From the NCBI GenBank assembly GCA_017619975.1, contig JAFZRH010000018.1, positions 1 to 38,604 on the forward strand: DNA of 38,604 nucleotides. The letters run 5' to 3'. Positions 1-7,233 of this stretch are shown here, in pieces. A program made the translations under genes and the position numbers. Each line of letters begins with the position of its first letter. Position 1 is the first letter of the stretch. The notes under the pieces were generated by a model, which did not search any database, was not told the DNA's origin, and saw only the letters and a program-made list of their open reading frames with translations. The stretch comes from Lachnospiraceae bacterium (GTDB lineage Bacteria > Bacillota > Clostridia > Lachnospirales > Lachnospiraceae).

Positions 1-870
1 AGTCTTTCCTTCGGCCCAGATCTTCTCCATTTCGTCAGGCGTCACGCAGGAGGCGACGCGGTCGGCGAATTTCTCCATCTGACGGTGAAAACTCAGCCGG
101 TTCTCCTCGTAATAGGCGATCGCGTCCGGCCCGCGCAGTTCATCGGGAATAAAGATCGCGTACAGCTGGGCCCAATGGACCTCCGGCGGAATCGTCGACA
201 GGGTGAGCACATGGATGGGATCGTCCAGCGTATCCGGACCTCCCGTGCGGTGACGGGTCCATCGGGTCAGGGTATCACAGTGCAGATCGATCAGAGCGTA
301 GGGAAATCTTGTCTCCATCATTCCTCCTTCGCCGGCTCCGGGGCCGGTCTTTGCCGTTCTCGCTTTCTCCAGCAGCGTCTGGATGAAATCGTGCTTCATC
401 GCCGTATAGCGGCTTCGCTCCTCCGGAAAGCGCGCCGCCAGCGTTTCTTTTAAGGCGGCGTAGGCCTGCGCGTCCTCCGGGTGGGTGCGCAGGTAATCCC
501 GCAGGCCGACGTAATCTTTCCATTCTTCCGAATCGCGGAGCACGGCGTGAACGTGATGCGTGACCAGGTCCCCGTCCCCGCAGACGTAAAGATACTGCCC
601 GGGATGATCCTGCCCCCGAAAATGAAAGCCGTTTTTCTCCAACTCACCGTTCCGGGTCAGGAGCGTGTCGAAATCCGTGACGGCAACCGCGAGGTCTATG
701 ATCGGCTTGGCACAGAGGCCCCGGACCGCCGTGCTTCCGACGTGCTGCGCGTCGGTCAGCGTGCCCGGCAGGATCTCCTTCAGCTTCGCGATGGTCTCCT
801 GCGCGGCCGTTTCCCATTCGCGGCTGTGAGGCTCCAGCGCTACAGTCCCGCGTCGTAATCCCAGTTTCAT
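1..870 (-). CDS. GrpB-family protein running in frame into an M19 dipeptidase domain (partial, open at left edge)
   Basis: The frame is open from the ATG at 870 to the window edge, 290 codons with no stop. Residues 1-~180 match the GrpB/UPF0157 family (nucleotidyltransferase-like fold): HVGSTAVRGLCAKPIID at 43-59, then a C-terminal KHDFIQTLLEKA typical of the family's end. GrpB proteins are about 170-180 residues, so this domain is complete. After a short Gly-rich linker, residues 184 onward begin a second protein, with IDLHCDTL at 194-201 as in zinc dipeptidases of peptidase family M19 (His-X-Asp metal ligands). The start has a good SD (AGGGAGA, 7 nt before ATG). Seen: the uninterrupted frame. 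Inferred: either a real fusion, or two genes whose separating stop is missing. An internal SD before codon 184 favours separate initiation of the dipeptidase. The C-terminal part of the dipeptidase lies outside the window. Confidence 0.85.
   Translation of the reverse strand, partial: MKLGLRRGTVALEPHSREWETAAQETIAKLKEILPGTLTDAQHVGSTAVRGLCAKPIIDLAVAVTDFDTLLTRNGELEKNGFHFRGQDHPGQYLYVCGDGDLVTHHVHAVLRDSEEWKDYVGLRDYLRTHPEDAQAYAALKETLAARFPEERSRYTAMKHDFIQTLLEKARTAKTGPGAGEGGMMETRFPYALIDLHCDTLTRWTRHRTGGPDTLDDPIHVLTLSTIPPEVHWAQLYAIFIPDELRGPDAIAYYEENRLSFHRQMEKFADRVASCVTPDEMEKIWAEGKT
316..330 (-). promoter_or_regulatory. Internal ribosome binding site and ATGATG start for the M19 dipeptidase
   Basis: On the minus strand GAAGGAGGA is followed directly by ATGATG, in the same frame as the GrpB domain upstream. 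The second ATG is 4 nt from the SD core. This is the arrangement expected of a stand-alone downstream gene, yet no stop codon precedes it in the GrpB frame. It makes independent translation of the dipeptidase plausible. Confidence 0.6.
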
Positions 871-1066
871 TGATCTCTCCCTGAAATATGCAGTCCAGCC
901 GCCGCGAGTCGGAAGTCGCTCTGCTGACCAGGGGTTTTCTGATAAATGGTCTCGTTCTCTCAACAAGTGCGCTTATTATCGCATGTTTCGAGCGGATTAT
1001 TGCCTTTTCTGAGCATTTTATAACATCCAAGAGGAAAAAACAAGGATTATCGGCCAACAAGAGATC

Positions 1067-1186
1067 CTGATAGTTGTTCAGAGTTGCTGGGGAGTTGTTG
1101 CAAGCTGCCTTGTGGATGATGAAAGATGTAAAAACATCCTCCAACGAGTTGCCTTCGAGTTCTTCAGTGCGGATTCTGAGCTTCAT
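1067..1186 (-). pseudogene. Remnant of a tyrosine recombinase/integrase N-terminus
   Basis: A well-formed start (AAGGAGG 9 nt before an ATG at 1186) opens a frame whose first 40 residues resemble the SAM-like core-binding domain of phage integrases: LEDVFTSFIIHKA followed by SPATLNNYQ. The frame stays open past 1067, but the similarity stops abruptly and no catalytic domain (R..HxxR..Y) follows, so this is a truncated 5' fragment. It sits just downstream of tRNA-Thr, a classic integration target. The rest of 871-1325 holds no other recognisable gene: the upstream piece (1187-1325) and the piece between the remnant and the GrpB gene (871-1066) look like unassigned, more AT-rich DNA, which fits leftover foreign sequence. 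Confidence 0.55.
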
Positions 1187-1325
1187 TTGTGACCGCCTCC
1201 TTGCAGTTTTTCGAGGCAAAAATAATCCGCACAAAACTCTGCTCAATACGAACGCCGAGACCGGATTACTGCATTTCATGCTCTCAGATTGCACAATGCA
1301 GAAAACCCTGATACAATAAGCAAAA

Positions 1326-1354
1326 CAAAAGCCCCAAGGCGTTTCCCTCGGGGC
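1326..1354 (-). terminator. Intrinsic terminator after tRNA-Thr
   Basis: Read on the minus strand, GCCCC-GA-GG and CC-TT-GGGGC pair around a GAAACG loop and are followed by TTTTGTTTT. It lies 9 nt past the tRNA 3' end. Confidence 0.75.
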
Positions 1355-1362
1355 AACAAAAA

Positions 1363-1435
<73 letters not shown>

Positions 1436-1454
1436 ACGCGAACGCGCAATCGTC

Positions 1455-1483
1455 ACTATACACGAAGCAGGACAGCTTGTCAA
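1455..1483 (-). promoter_or_regulatory. Promoter of tRNA-Thr
   Basis: On the minus strand TTGACA, 17 nt, TATAGT, ending about 20 nt before the tRNA 5' end. Near-consensus sigma-70 (SigA) promoter. Confidence 0.8.
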
Positions 1484-1529
1484 GAACTTTTTCAAGAAAG
1501 TTTTCTTTTTTCGTTATTCGGGGAAGCGC

Positions 1530-1558
1530 TTGAGAGGTATCGGGCTTCGGAGTATAGT
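1530..1558 (+). promoter_or_regulatory. Promoter of the GNAT acetyltransferase gene
   Basis: TTGAGA, 17 nt, TATAGT, 54 nt upstream of the ATG at 1613. It is divergent from the tRNA-Thr promoter. Confidence 0.7.
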
Positions 1559-1612
1559 AATCGGTGGAACAAGGACGATCAGAGTAAGAATCCCGGGCAG
1601 GAGGAGAGAATC

Positions 1613-2164
1613 ATGAACCACTGCGGAACACAGACCATTGAGACCGAAAGGCTGTTGCTGAGGCGTTTTTCTGCCGATGACGCGGAGGCCATGTACGCCA
1701 ACTGGGCGTCGGATCCCGAGGTGACGAAATTTCTGACGTGGCCCACGCACGGCAGTGTCGAAGTTACGAGAGCCGTGCTGAAGGACTGGGTCTCAGCCTA
1801 CGCGCAGAATAACTATTATCAGTGGGCGATCGTCCTGAAGGAACATGGAAGCGGCCCGATCGGAAGCATCAGCGCCGTGAAGGTGGATGACGGGATCGCC
1901 AAGGCGGAGATCGGCTATTGCATGGGAAAGGAATGGTGGCACCGGGGGATCATGTCGGAGGCCCTGAGGGCGGTGATTGATTTCTTCTTCGACAGGGTGG
2001 GGATGAACCGCATTGAGTGCCGTCATGACCCGAGAAATCCGCATTCCGGCCAGGTCATGAAAAAGTGCGGCATGGTCTATGAAGGCACGATGCGCAGCGC
2101 GGACAGAAACAACCAGGGCATTTGTGATCTGTGTTACTATGCCCTGCTGCAATCGGATCGGTAA
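1613..2164 (+). CDS. GNAT-family N-acetyltransferase (RimJ/RimL type)
   Basis: 183-residue cytosolic acetyl-CoA-dependent acetyltransferase. The start ETERLLLRRFSADDAEAMY is the usual RimJ/RimL-type opening. The middle GYCMGKEWWHRGIMSEALRA (about 103-122) holds the acetyl-CoA-binding region, where the usual Q/RxxGxG/A signature is represented by HRGIMSEA. HSGQVMKKCGMVYEG near 144-158 is the conserved 'N.aS..v..k.GF..eG' element with H in place of N. AGGAGGAG lies before the ATG. It has its own promoter and a strong terminator at 2181-2240, so it is monocistronic. Substrate unknown: relatives acetylate ribosomal proteins, antibiotics or small amines, and nothing in the context decides. Confidence 0.9.
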   Translation: MNHCGTQTIETERLLLRRFSADDAEAMYANWASDPEVTKFLTWPTHGSVEVTRAVLKDWVSAYAQNNYYQWAIVLKEHGSGPIGSISAVKVDDGIAKAEIGYCMGKEWWHRGIMSEALRAVIDFFFDRVGMNRIECRHDPRNPHSGQVMKKCGMVYEGTMRSADRNNQGICDLCYYALLQSDR

Positions 2165-2180
2165 AGAATTGCTATATTTC

Positions 2181-2240
2181 GAAGAGCCTGCGGAGACCGC
2201 GTTCCCTTTTCGGATCACGTTTCCGCAGGCTCTTTCTTTT
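2181..2240 (+). terminator. Terminator after the GNAT gene, overlapping the 3' end of tadA
   Basis: GAAGAGCCTGCGGA (2181-2194) pairs with TCCGCAGGCTCTTTC (2222-2236), followed by TTTT. The 27-nt loop is long. The right arm lies within the last codons of the convergent tadA gene. Confidence 0.7.
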
Positions 2241-2703
2241 CCTCTTTCAGCCGCCGGCGGAGATCGACGAAGAAGTCCGAGAGGAGAGCGCTGCATTCCG
2301 CTTCCAGCACGCCGCGCGTGATCTCGACCTGGTGGTTGAACTGCGGCATCTGCAGGATGTTGAGCAGGGATCCCGCGCAGCCGGCTTTGGGATTCATCGC
2401 GCCGATCACGACCCGATCGATGCGGCTCTGCACCAGCGCGCCGGAGCACATCTGGCAGGGCTCTAAGGTCACATACATGGTGCAGCCTTCCAGCCGCCAG
2501 TCGCCCAGTTTCCGGCTGGCACGGTCGATGGCGGTGATCTCCGCGTGCGCGAGCGTGGAATGCTTGTGCAGGCGCTCGTTGAAGCCGCGCGCGATGATCT
2601 TCCCGTCACAGACGATCACGCAGCCGATGGGGATCTCCCCGATCGCGGCGGCGCGTCGGGCCTGATGAATGGCTTTTTTCATGAATTTCTCGTCTGTAGT
2701 CAT
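2215..2703 (-). CDS. tadA: tRNA-specific adenosine deaminase TadA
   Basis: 162 residues, cytidine/deoxycytidylate deaminase fold. TadA converts A34 to inosine in the tRNA-Arg(ACG) anticodon. Zinc and catalytic motif HAE at 53-55 (catalytic Glu55) and PCQMC at 82-86 (Cys83 and Cys86) are intact. IPIGCVIV near 25-32 and NERLHKHSTLAHAE are typical TadA. The start is placed at 2703 (MTTDEKF), since GAGG lies 5 nt upstream; an in-frame ATG six codons earlier (2721) has no SD. The SD belongs to a double-hairpin repeat (2709-2757). The window also contains a tRNA-Pro with A34, a possible second substrate. Confidence 0.95.
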   Translation of the reverse strand: MTTDEKFMKKAIHQARRAAAIGEIPIGCVIVCDGKIIARGFNERLHKHSTLAHAEITAIDRASRKLGDWRLEGCTMYVTLEPCQMCSGALVQSRIDRVVIGAMNPKAGCAGSLLNILQMPQFNHQVEITRGVLEAECSALLSDFFVDLRRRLKEEKKEPAET

Positions 2704-2708
2704 AGAAA

Positions 2709-2757
2709 CCTCATCCGTCACGGCTTCGCCGTGCCACCTTCCCCAGAGGGGAAGGCT
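2709..2757 (-). repeat. Double-hairpin intergenic repeat, copy 1 (supplies the tadA SD)
   Basis: On the minus strand: hairpin 1 CCTTCCCC-TCT-GGGGAAGG (2737-2755), then hairpin 2 CACGGC-GAA-GCCGTG (2719-2733), then ACGGATGAGG whose GAGG is the SD of tadA. The same order (hairpin, GAA-loop hairpin, GGATGAGG) recurs at 30284-30323 and 37059-37212. Confidence 0.8.
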
Positions 2758-2782
2758 GTTTCATCCGTAACAACAAAAAATG

Positions 2783-2810
2783 AAAAAAGCACGTTCCTGC
2801 GTGCTTTTCC
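2783..2810 (-). terminator. Terminator of the Gly-His-Gln-Lys tRNA cluster
   Basis: Minus strand GAAAAGCACG and CGTGCTTTTTTC pair around CAGGAA, giving a stem ending in a T run directly after tRNA-Lys. Confidence 0.8.
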
Positions 2811-2883
2811 TGAGCGATGCGGGACTCGAACCCGCGACAACTTGATTAAAAGTCAAGTGCTCTACCGCCTGAGCTAATCGCCC
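2811..2883 (-). tRNA. tRNA-Lys(TTT)
   Basis: Acceptor GGGCGAT/ATCGCTC (one G-U), D arm TTAGCTCAGGCGGTAGAGC, anticodon stem CTTGA/TCAAG with loop CTTTTAA (anticodon TTT), T loop TTCGAGT, discriminator A, no encoded CCA. Last gene of the four-tRNA cluster. Confidence 0.95.
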
Positions 2884-2929
2884 ATTCCGGTTAAGGATCC
2901 TGAGCTTGCCCGGGGAGGCAGGTGACTAA

Positions 2930-3001
2930 CTGGGCTAGCTGGATTCGAACCAGCGAGTGCAGGAGTCAAAGTCCTGTGCCTTTCCGCTTGGCTATAGCCC
3001 A
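2930..3001 (-). tRNA. tRNA-Gln(TTG)
   Basis: Acceptor TGGGCTA/TAGCCCA, anticodon stem CAGGA/TCCTG with loop CTTTGAC (anticodon TTG), T loop TTCGAAT, discriminator G. No encoded CCA. Confidence 0.95.
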
Positions 3002-3005
3002 AGAG

Positions 3006-3080
3006 GGTGGGTGGTGGGACTCGAACCCACGACCTTCAGAACCACAATCTGACGCGCTAACCAACTGTGCTAAACCCACC
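3006..3080 (-). tRNA. tRNA-His(GTG)
   Basis: Anticodon stem TCAGA/TCTGA with loop TTGTGGT gives anticodon GTG. The coordinates include the extra 5' G (G-1) opposite C73 that marks tRNA-His. The acceptor 5' strand GTGGGTT faces CACCCAC, leaving a T7-C66 mismatch at the base of the stem; everything else pairs. No encoded CCA. Confidence 0.93.
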
Positions 3081-3125
3081 GTATTCTTCCCGCGCGCCGG
3101 ACAAGTCCTGGGCTACCGCGAGGGA

Positions 3126-3196
3126 AGCGGGCGATGGGAATCGAACCCACGTGTCCAGCTTGGAAGGCTGGTGTTCTACCATTGAACTACGCCCGC
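3126..3196 (-). tRNA. tRNA-Gly(TCC)
   Basis: 71 nt. Acceptor GCGGGCG/CGCCCGC, anticodon stem CCAGC/GCTGG with loop CTTCCAA (anticodon TCC), T loop TTCGATT, discriminator T. First gene of the cluster; a consensus promoter lies 21 nt upstream. Confidence 0.95.
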
Positions 3197-3216
3197 GCTT
3201 CAAAAGCGCATCACGC

Positions 3217-3246
3217 ATTATAGTATATTGATAAAGCGCTTGTCAA
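3217..3246 (-). promoter_or_regulatory. Promoter of the four-tRNA cluster
   Basis: Minus strand TTGACA, 18 nt, TATAAT: both hexamers are perfect consensus, as expected for stable RNA genes. Confidence 0.85.
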
Positions 3247-3314
3247 TCACTTTTTTAAAGAAAATCCGGGATTCTTCCTTACTTCCTCAAAAATGACGGC
3301 CGCGTTTTTCCCGC

Positions 3315-3343
3315 TTGCGCCGTACCGGGATCCTTGCTATACT
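3315..3343 (+). promoter_or_regulatory. Promoter of the gene at 3430, extended -10 type
   Basis: TTGCGC, 17 nt, TATACT preceded by TGC (extended -10 TGCTATACT). A GC-rich leader of about 80 nt follows. The same TGCTATACT string recurs before degV and the GH3 gene. Confidence 0.65.
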
Positions 3344-3429
3344 GCTGAGGGAGCGCCGGCCGGCCCCGGACCGACAGCGGGCGGGAACGGCAGAAACGGC
3401 AAAGGCCCGGCATACAGGAGGAAGATGGC

Positions 3430-3771
3430 ATGAAGGTGATAGATGTTCTGGAAGGATACTTTGCGGCGGAATGCACCGCGAACGGACGGCCGCGCCATGC
3501 GGCCAAGGTCTGTCTGACCGCGACGAGCGACGCGGGGCAGATCACGTATGAATGGCTGATCTCGTTTTTCCCGCACGACGACGACGAGGATTTCGCCGTC
3601 AGCTACGATGCCGTCGTCAGCCGGACGGTCTTTGCGGGCAAAGGCCGCCGCTCCAAAAAGAAGGAAGAGGCTTTCTTAAAGGACTGGGAAGCGGTCTGCG
3701 ACGAGCTGGCTGCGGAGCTGGAAGGGAAGATCTTCTGGGAGCAGCCGCTGCGGGAGATCAGACGGGGCTGA
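3430..3771 (+). CDS. Hypothetical protein, 113 aa
   Basis: I do not recognise a family. The product is a small, soluble, acidic/mixed protein with no signal peptide or membrane segment: an N-terminal part with strand-like character (MKVIDVLEGYF, ITYEWLISFFP), a PHDDDEDF acidic stretch near 48-55, and a Lys-rich helix (GRRSKKKEEAFLKDWEAV) followed by a Glu-rich helix. The frame is supported by AGGAGG 8 nt before the ATG, codon use like its neighbours and a promoter at 3315-3343. It precedes the ABC transporter genes by 51 nt and probably shares their transcript, but no functional link can be shown. Confidence 0.75.
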   Translation: MKVIDVLEGYFAAECTANGRPRHAAKVCLTATSDAGQITYEWLISFFPHDDDEDFAVSYDAVVSRTVFAGKGRRSKKKEEAFLKDWEAVCDELAAELEGKIFWEQPLREIRRG

Positions 3772-3822
3772 TGAAAAGTTCCGTCTGCGGAAGAATCAGA
3801 CTATTACGGGAGAAGACAGACT

Positions 3823-4572
3823 ATGCTGAACGTATCGCATGTTACGAAGAAATACGGAAAGACCGTTGCCTGCCGGGACGTGAGCTTCCATCTGGAGCCG
3901 GGCAGCGTGACCGTCCTGCTGGGGCCGAACGGCGCCGGCAAGAGCACGATCATGAAATCGATCATCGGCTTTCTGCGCTATGAAGGGGAGATCCTGGTCG
4001 CGGGATACCCGAACAAGAGCGTGGAAGCGCGGCGGATCCTGGGCTATGTTCCGGAGCTGCCGTCCCTGTATCCGAATCTGACGGTCTGCGAGCATATGGA
4101 GTTTCTGGCCAGAGCGTACCGTCTGACGGATTATAAAGGGCGGATCGAGGATCTGCTGACCCGTTTTGAGCTGGACGACAAAAAGAAGAAGTTCGGCGAC
4201 GAGCTTTCCAAGGGCATGCAGCAGAAACTGAATCTCTGCCTGGGCTTACTTCCGGATCCGGAGATGCTGATGATGGACGAGCCGATGATCGGCCTGGATC
4301 CGCATGCGATCAAGCAGCTGAAGCTTGCCATCGAGGAGATGCGGGAGCGCCGCAAAACCATGCTGATCAGCACGCATATCATCGACAGCGTAGACATGCT
4401 TTGGGACCGCGCGCTGATCATGCAGGACGGCGGGATCCGGGCGAATGTGACGCGCCGCGAGCTGGAAGCTTCTGGCAAGAGTCTGGAAGAGCTGTTCTTT
4501 GAGGTGACCGAGAACGTATCCCGTGAGGATATGTCGCATCCCGCGGAGAGCGGCGCGGAGGAAAACGCGTAA
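3823..4572 (+). CDS. ABC transporter ATP-binding protein
   Basis: 249 residues, complete nucleotide-binding domain that powers the permease encoded 1 nt downstream. Walker A GPNGAGKST (33-41), ABC signature ELSKGMQQK (near 127-135), Walker B EMLMMDEP with catalytic Glu, D-loop GLDP and H-loop STH are intact. The C-terminal ~40 residues are acidic and variable. Resembles ATPases of export-type ABC systems such as YtrB/EcsA. Substrate is not identifiable. ATG with GGGAGAAG upstream. Confidence 0.93.
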   Translation: MLNVSHVTKKYGKTVACRDVSFHLEPGSVTVLLGPNGAGKSTIMKSIIGFLRYEGEILVAGYPNKSVEARRILGYVPELPSLYPNLTVCEHMEFLARAYRLTDYKGRIEDLLTRFELDDKKKKFGDELSKGMQQKLNLCLGLLPDPEMLMMDEPMIGLDPHAIKQLKLAIEEMRERRKTMLISTHIIDSVDMLWDRALIMQDGGIRANVTRRELEASGKSLEELFFEVTENVSREDMSHPAESGAEENA

Positions 4573-4573
4573 G

Positions 4574-6241
4574 ATGAAGCTTTTTTTCTACTATGTCTTT
4601 CACAGCGCGAAGAATGCCTTAAAGAAGCTGTTCAAGACCTGGGTGCTGGTCTTTATCGTAGTCATGCTGGCCGGCGGGCTGCTGGTCGGCGGGACGATCG
4701 GGATCCTTCTGAAAAATGCGATCCCGGACGGGACGGAAGAACCCGGCCTCGAACAGCAAGATCCCGACTGGCAGGAGGAGCCCGGGCAGGAGATTCTGCC
4801 GGAGGATCCGGCAGAGGAAGTCCCCGTCACGGACGTTCTGGAGCTTGCGGCCGGCGCGGTCATCCTGATCGTCTTTGTCATCGGGATCCTCGGCGCGGAC
4901 AAGAGCGGCGCGCAGATCTTCCAGCCGGCGGACGTGACGCTTCTGTTTTCTTCGCCGATGAAGCCGCAGTCCGTTCTGATGTTCCGGACGATGACCCAGA
5001 TCGGCGCTTCGATCGTTTTCGTGCTGTATATGATGATTTTCCAGATTCCGAATCTGGTCCGGAACGCGGGCTTTGATCTCTGGATCGTTCTGGCGATCCT
5101 GGTGGGGCTGATCCTGATGCTGGGCATCTCCCAGCTCTTAAAGATGCTCTGCTTCGTGGCGGGGTCGGTCCGTCCGGCCTTAAAACGGAACCTGCGGCGC
5201 ATCGTCTATCTGGTGATCGCCGCGATCGGGCTGGGACTGTACTTCTTCAAACAGAGCAGCGGTCTCGGCTGGTGGGAGGCGGTGCTCGGATATTTCAACG
5301 CGCCGGCGACCCGCTTTATCCCCTTCTGGGGCTGGATCAAGGGCTTTGTGATGTTCGCGGCGGAACGGAACCTGACCGGCGCGCTGCTCTGTCTGGCGGC
5401 GGTCCTTCTGGGCGGCGCGTTTCTGGCCTGGCTCACCTGGCACATGCAGGCGGATTTCTATGAAGAAGCGCTGCAGAAGACGTCAGAAAAGGCGGAACTG
5501 CTGGAGGCGGCCCAGGCGAGCGGATCCGGCATCGCGCTCATCCGGCGGAAGAAAGACCGCAGCGAGAAACTGCGCCGGAATGAATTTAACCGGGGGCAGG
5601 GGGCATCCGTCTTCTTTCACAAAGCGCTTTATAACCGCTTCCGCTTTGCGCACCTGGGGATCTTTACAAAGACGCTGGAGTTTAATCTGGCCGTCTGTCT
5701 GGGCGCGGCGCTGTTCTGCCGTCTGATCGTCGGAACCGAAAGCTATCTGCCCGTTGTGCTGATCCTGGCGTTCCTGACCTTCTACCGGAGCCTCGGCAAC
5801 TGCCTTAAGGAAGATACCCAGATGTGGTACTTCCACATGATCCCGGAGGATCCGTGGGCCAAGCTCATGTGCTCGCTCGGCGGCGATATGATGAACTGCC
5901 TGCTGGATACGTTCCCGCCGCTGCTGATCGCGCTGCTCGTGCAGAGAGCTCCGCTGTATCCGGCTTTGCTCTGGATCTTTGTCATCGTTTCGGTCACGGC
6001 CTATGCCACCAGCGTGGGAACCTTTATCGATATGTCGGTAAACGTCAACGCCGGCAAGACGCTGAAGGCGATGGTCCAGGTGGTTTTTCTCTATTTCGGC
6101 CTGCTGCCGGATGCGGCCATCGTAGGGCTCCTGCTTCTTCTGAAGCTGCCGCTTCTGGCCGTGCTGGCGGTTACGCTGTTCAATTTTGCGCTGAGCGCGC
6201 TGTTTCTGTTCTTCGCGTCTCTGACGATGGGGAAAAAGTAA
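4574..6241 (+). CDS. ABC exporter permease subunit (putative ABC exporter family)
   Basis: 555 residues, membrane partner of the upstream ATPase. The start is ATG 4574 (MKLFFYYVF), 1 nt after the ATPase stop; the SD GGAGG lies inside the end of the ATPase gene. One membrane span (about 22-45) is followed by an extracytoplasmic Pro/Glu/Asp-rich stretch (about 50-85), then several more spans. DVTLLFSSPMKPQSVLMFR (near 121-139) and a central basic cytoplasmic region (LIRRKKDRSEKLRR) are typical of the 'putative ABC exporter' family. ATPase and permease are translationally coupled. Substrate unknown. Confidence 0.85.
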   Translation: MKLFFYYVFHSAKNALKKLFKTWVLVFIVVMLAGGLLVGGTIGILLKNAIPDGTEEPGLEQQDPDWQEEPGQEILPEDPAEEVPVTDVLELAAGAVILIVFVIGILGADKSGAQIFQPADVTLLFSSPMKPQSVLMFRTMTQIGASIVFVLYMMIFQIPNLVRNAGFDLWIVLAILVGLILMLGISQLLKMLCFVAGSVRPALKRNLRRIVYLVIAAIGLGLYFFKQSSGLGWWEAVLGYFNAPATRFIPFWGWIKGFVMFAAERNLTGALLCLAAVLLGGAFLAWLTWHMQADFYEEALQKTSEKAELLEAAQASGSGIALIRRKKDRSEKLRRNEFNRGQGASVFFHKALYNRFRFAHLGIFTKTLEFNLAVCLGAALFCRLIVGTESYLPVVLILAFLTFYRSLGNCLKEDTQMWYFHMIPEDPWAKLMCSLGGDMMNCLLDTFPPLLIALLVQRAPLYPALLWIFVIVSVTAYATSVGTFIDMSVNVNAGKTLKAMVQVVFLYFGLLPDAAIVGLLLLLKLPLLAVLAVTLFNFALSALFLFFASLTMGKK

Positions 6242-6244
6242 AGC

Positions 6245-6273
6245 TTTCGTTTTCGGATGCTTTTTGCTATACT
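6245..6273 (+). promoter_or_regulatory. Probable extended -10 promoter of degV
   Basis: TTTGCTATACT at 6263-6273 gives an extended -10 (TGC TATACT). The -35 at 17 nt spacing is weak (TTTCGT). It sits right after the permease stop, 47 nt before the degV ATG. Confidence 0.5.
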
Positions 6274-6319
6274 GTCTGATACGGCGGCAGTTTTTTTGCC
6301 GGCCGGCAAGGAGATTATT

Positions 6320-7180
6320 ATGCGGGAAATCAGAATCATGGCCGACGTCAACGCGGATACGACGCCGGAATTTGTTGAAAAAGAAAACATCGGCATCATG
6401 CCTCAGTACTATCATTTCAATGACGGCGTGATCTACGGAGACGGCAACGGATTAAAGACGCAGACCTTCTTCGACCGTCTGGCGAGCGGCGAGAGAGCCT
6501 ATTCCATGGGCTGCAATCCGGACCGCGTCCACGGCATTATGGAGCAGGCAGTGCTGGACGGCTGTGATATTATCGTCTACATGGCTTCCTCCGACTGCAG
6601 CGGCAGCTACAATACCGTGCGCGTAGAGGCGGAGAGTCTCATGGGGCAGTACAAGGATGCCCGCATCTATGTAATGGATTCCCGCCTGGAGTGCGCGCCG
6701 ATCGGCCTTCTGGTGAAGCAGGCGGTCGCTTTGAAGAAGGCGGGCAGGAGCTTCGATGAGATCGTCCGGATCACGGAGGAATTAAAGAGTACTGCCAACG
6801 TCTTTTTCCTGGTAGATCATCTGGACTATCTGGTGCGCGGCGGCAGGCTTTCCCCTATCAGCGGCGCCGTCGGGACCGTCCTCAACATCAAGCCGATCCT
6901 GTATTTTGAAGACGGGAAGATCGTTCCCTTCACCAAGGTCCGTGGCCGGGCCGCAGGCAAGAAAAGAATCATGGAACAGTTGGGAAAGCTGGATCCGAAG
7001 ACAACCGTCTGTTCGGTCGTGCATACCGTGGCGGAAGAGGAGGCGAAAGCCTTTGCCGAACAGATCGAGCAGGAACTCGGCCTGAAGGTGGTCAGCATCG
7101 ACGAGGTCAACCCGACCATCGGGGCGCACGCGGGGCATAACGCGATCGGCGTGGCCTACTGCGGCACCGCGGAACGGTAA
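6320..7180 (+). CDS. DegV family fatty-acid-binding protein
   Basis: 286 residues, usual DegV length. DegV/FakB proteins hold a fatty acid for phosphorylation by FakA. The N-terminal IMADVNADTTPEF is a variant of the 'i.tDStaDl' start; ASSDCSGSYNTVRVEAE (about 91-107) is the acyl-carboxylate binding 'SSglSGTYqsA' motif with D for G; LVRGGRLSPISGAVGTVLN and KPIL follow as usual. The start at 6320 is chosen because AAGGAG precedes it; an in-frame ATG 21 codons earlier overlaps the promoter. No fakA-like gene is in the window. Ligand unknown. Confidence 0.9.
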   Translation: MREIRIMADVNADTTPEFVEKENIGIMPQYYHFNDGVIYGDGNGLKTQTFFDRLASGERAYSMGCNPDRVHGIMEQAVLDGCDIIVYMASSDCSGSYNTVRVEAESLMGQYKDARIYVMDSRLECAPIGLLVKQAVALKKAGRSFDEIVRITEELKSTANVFFLVDHLDYLVRGGRLSPISGAVGTVLNIKPILYFEDGKIVPFTKVRGRAAGKKRIMEQLGKLDPKTTVCSVVHTVAEEEAKAFAEQIEQELGLKVVSIDEVNPTIGAHAGHNAIGVAYCGTAER

Positions 7181-7233
7181 GCGTTCGGGCGGATTTTTGA
7201 AAAGCTGTCGGATCAGGGAAAGGGATACAAGAC

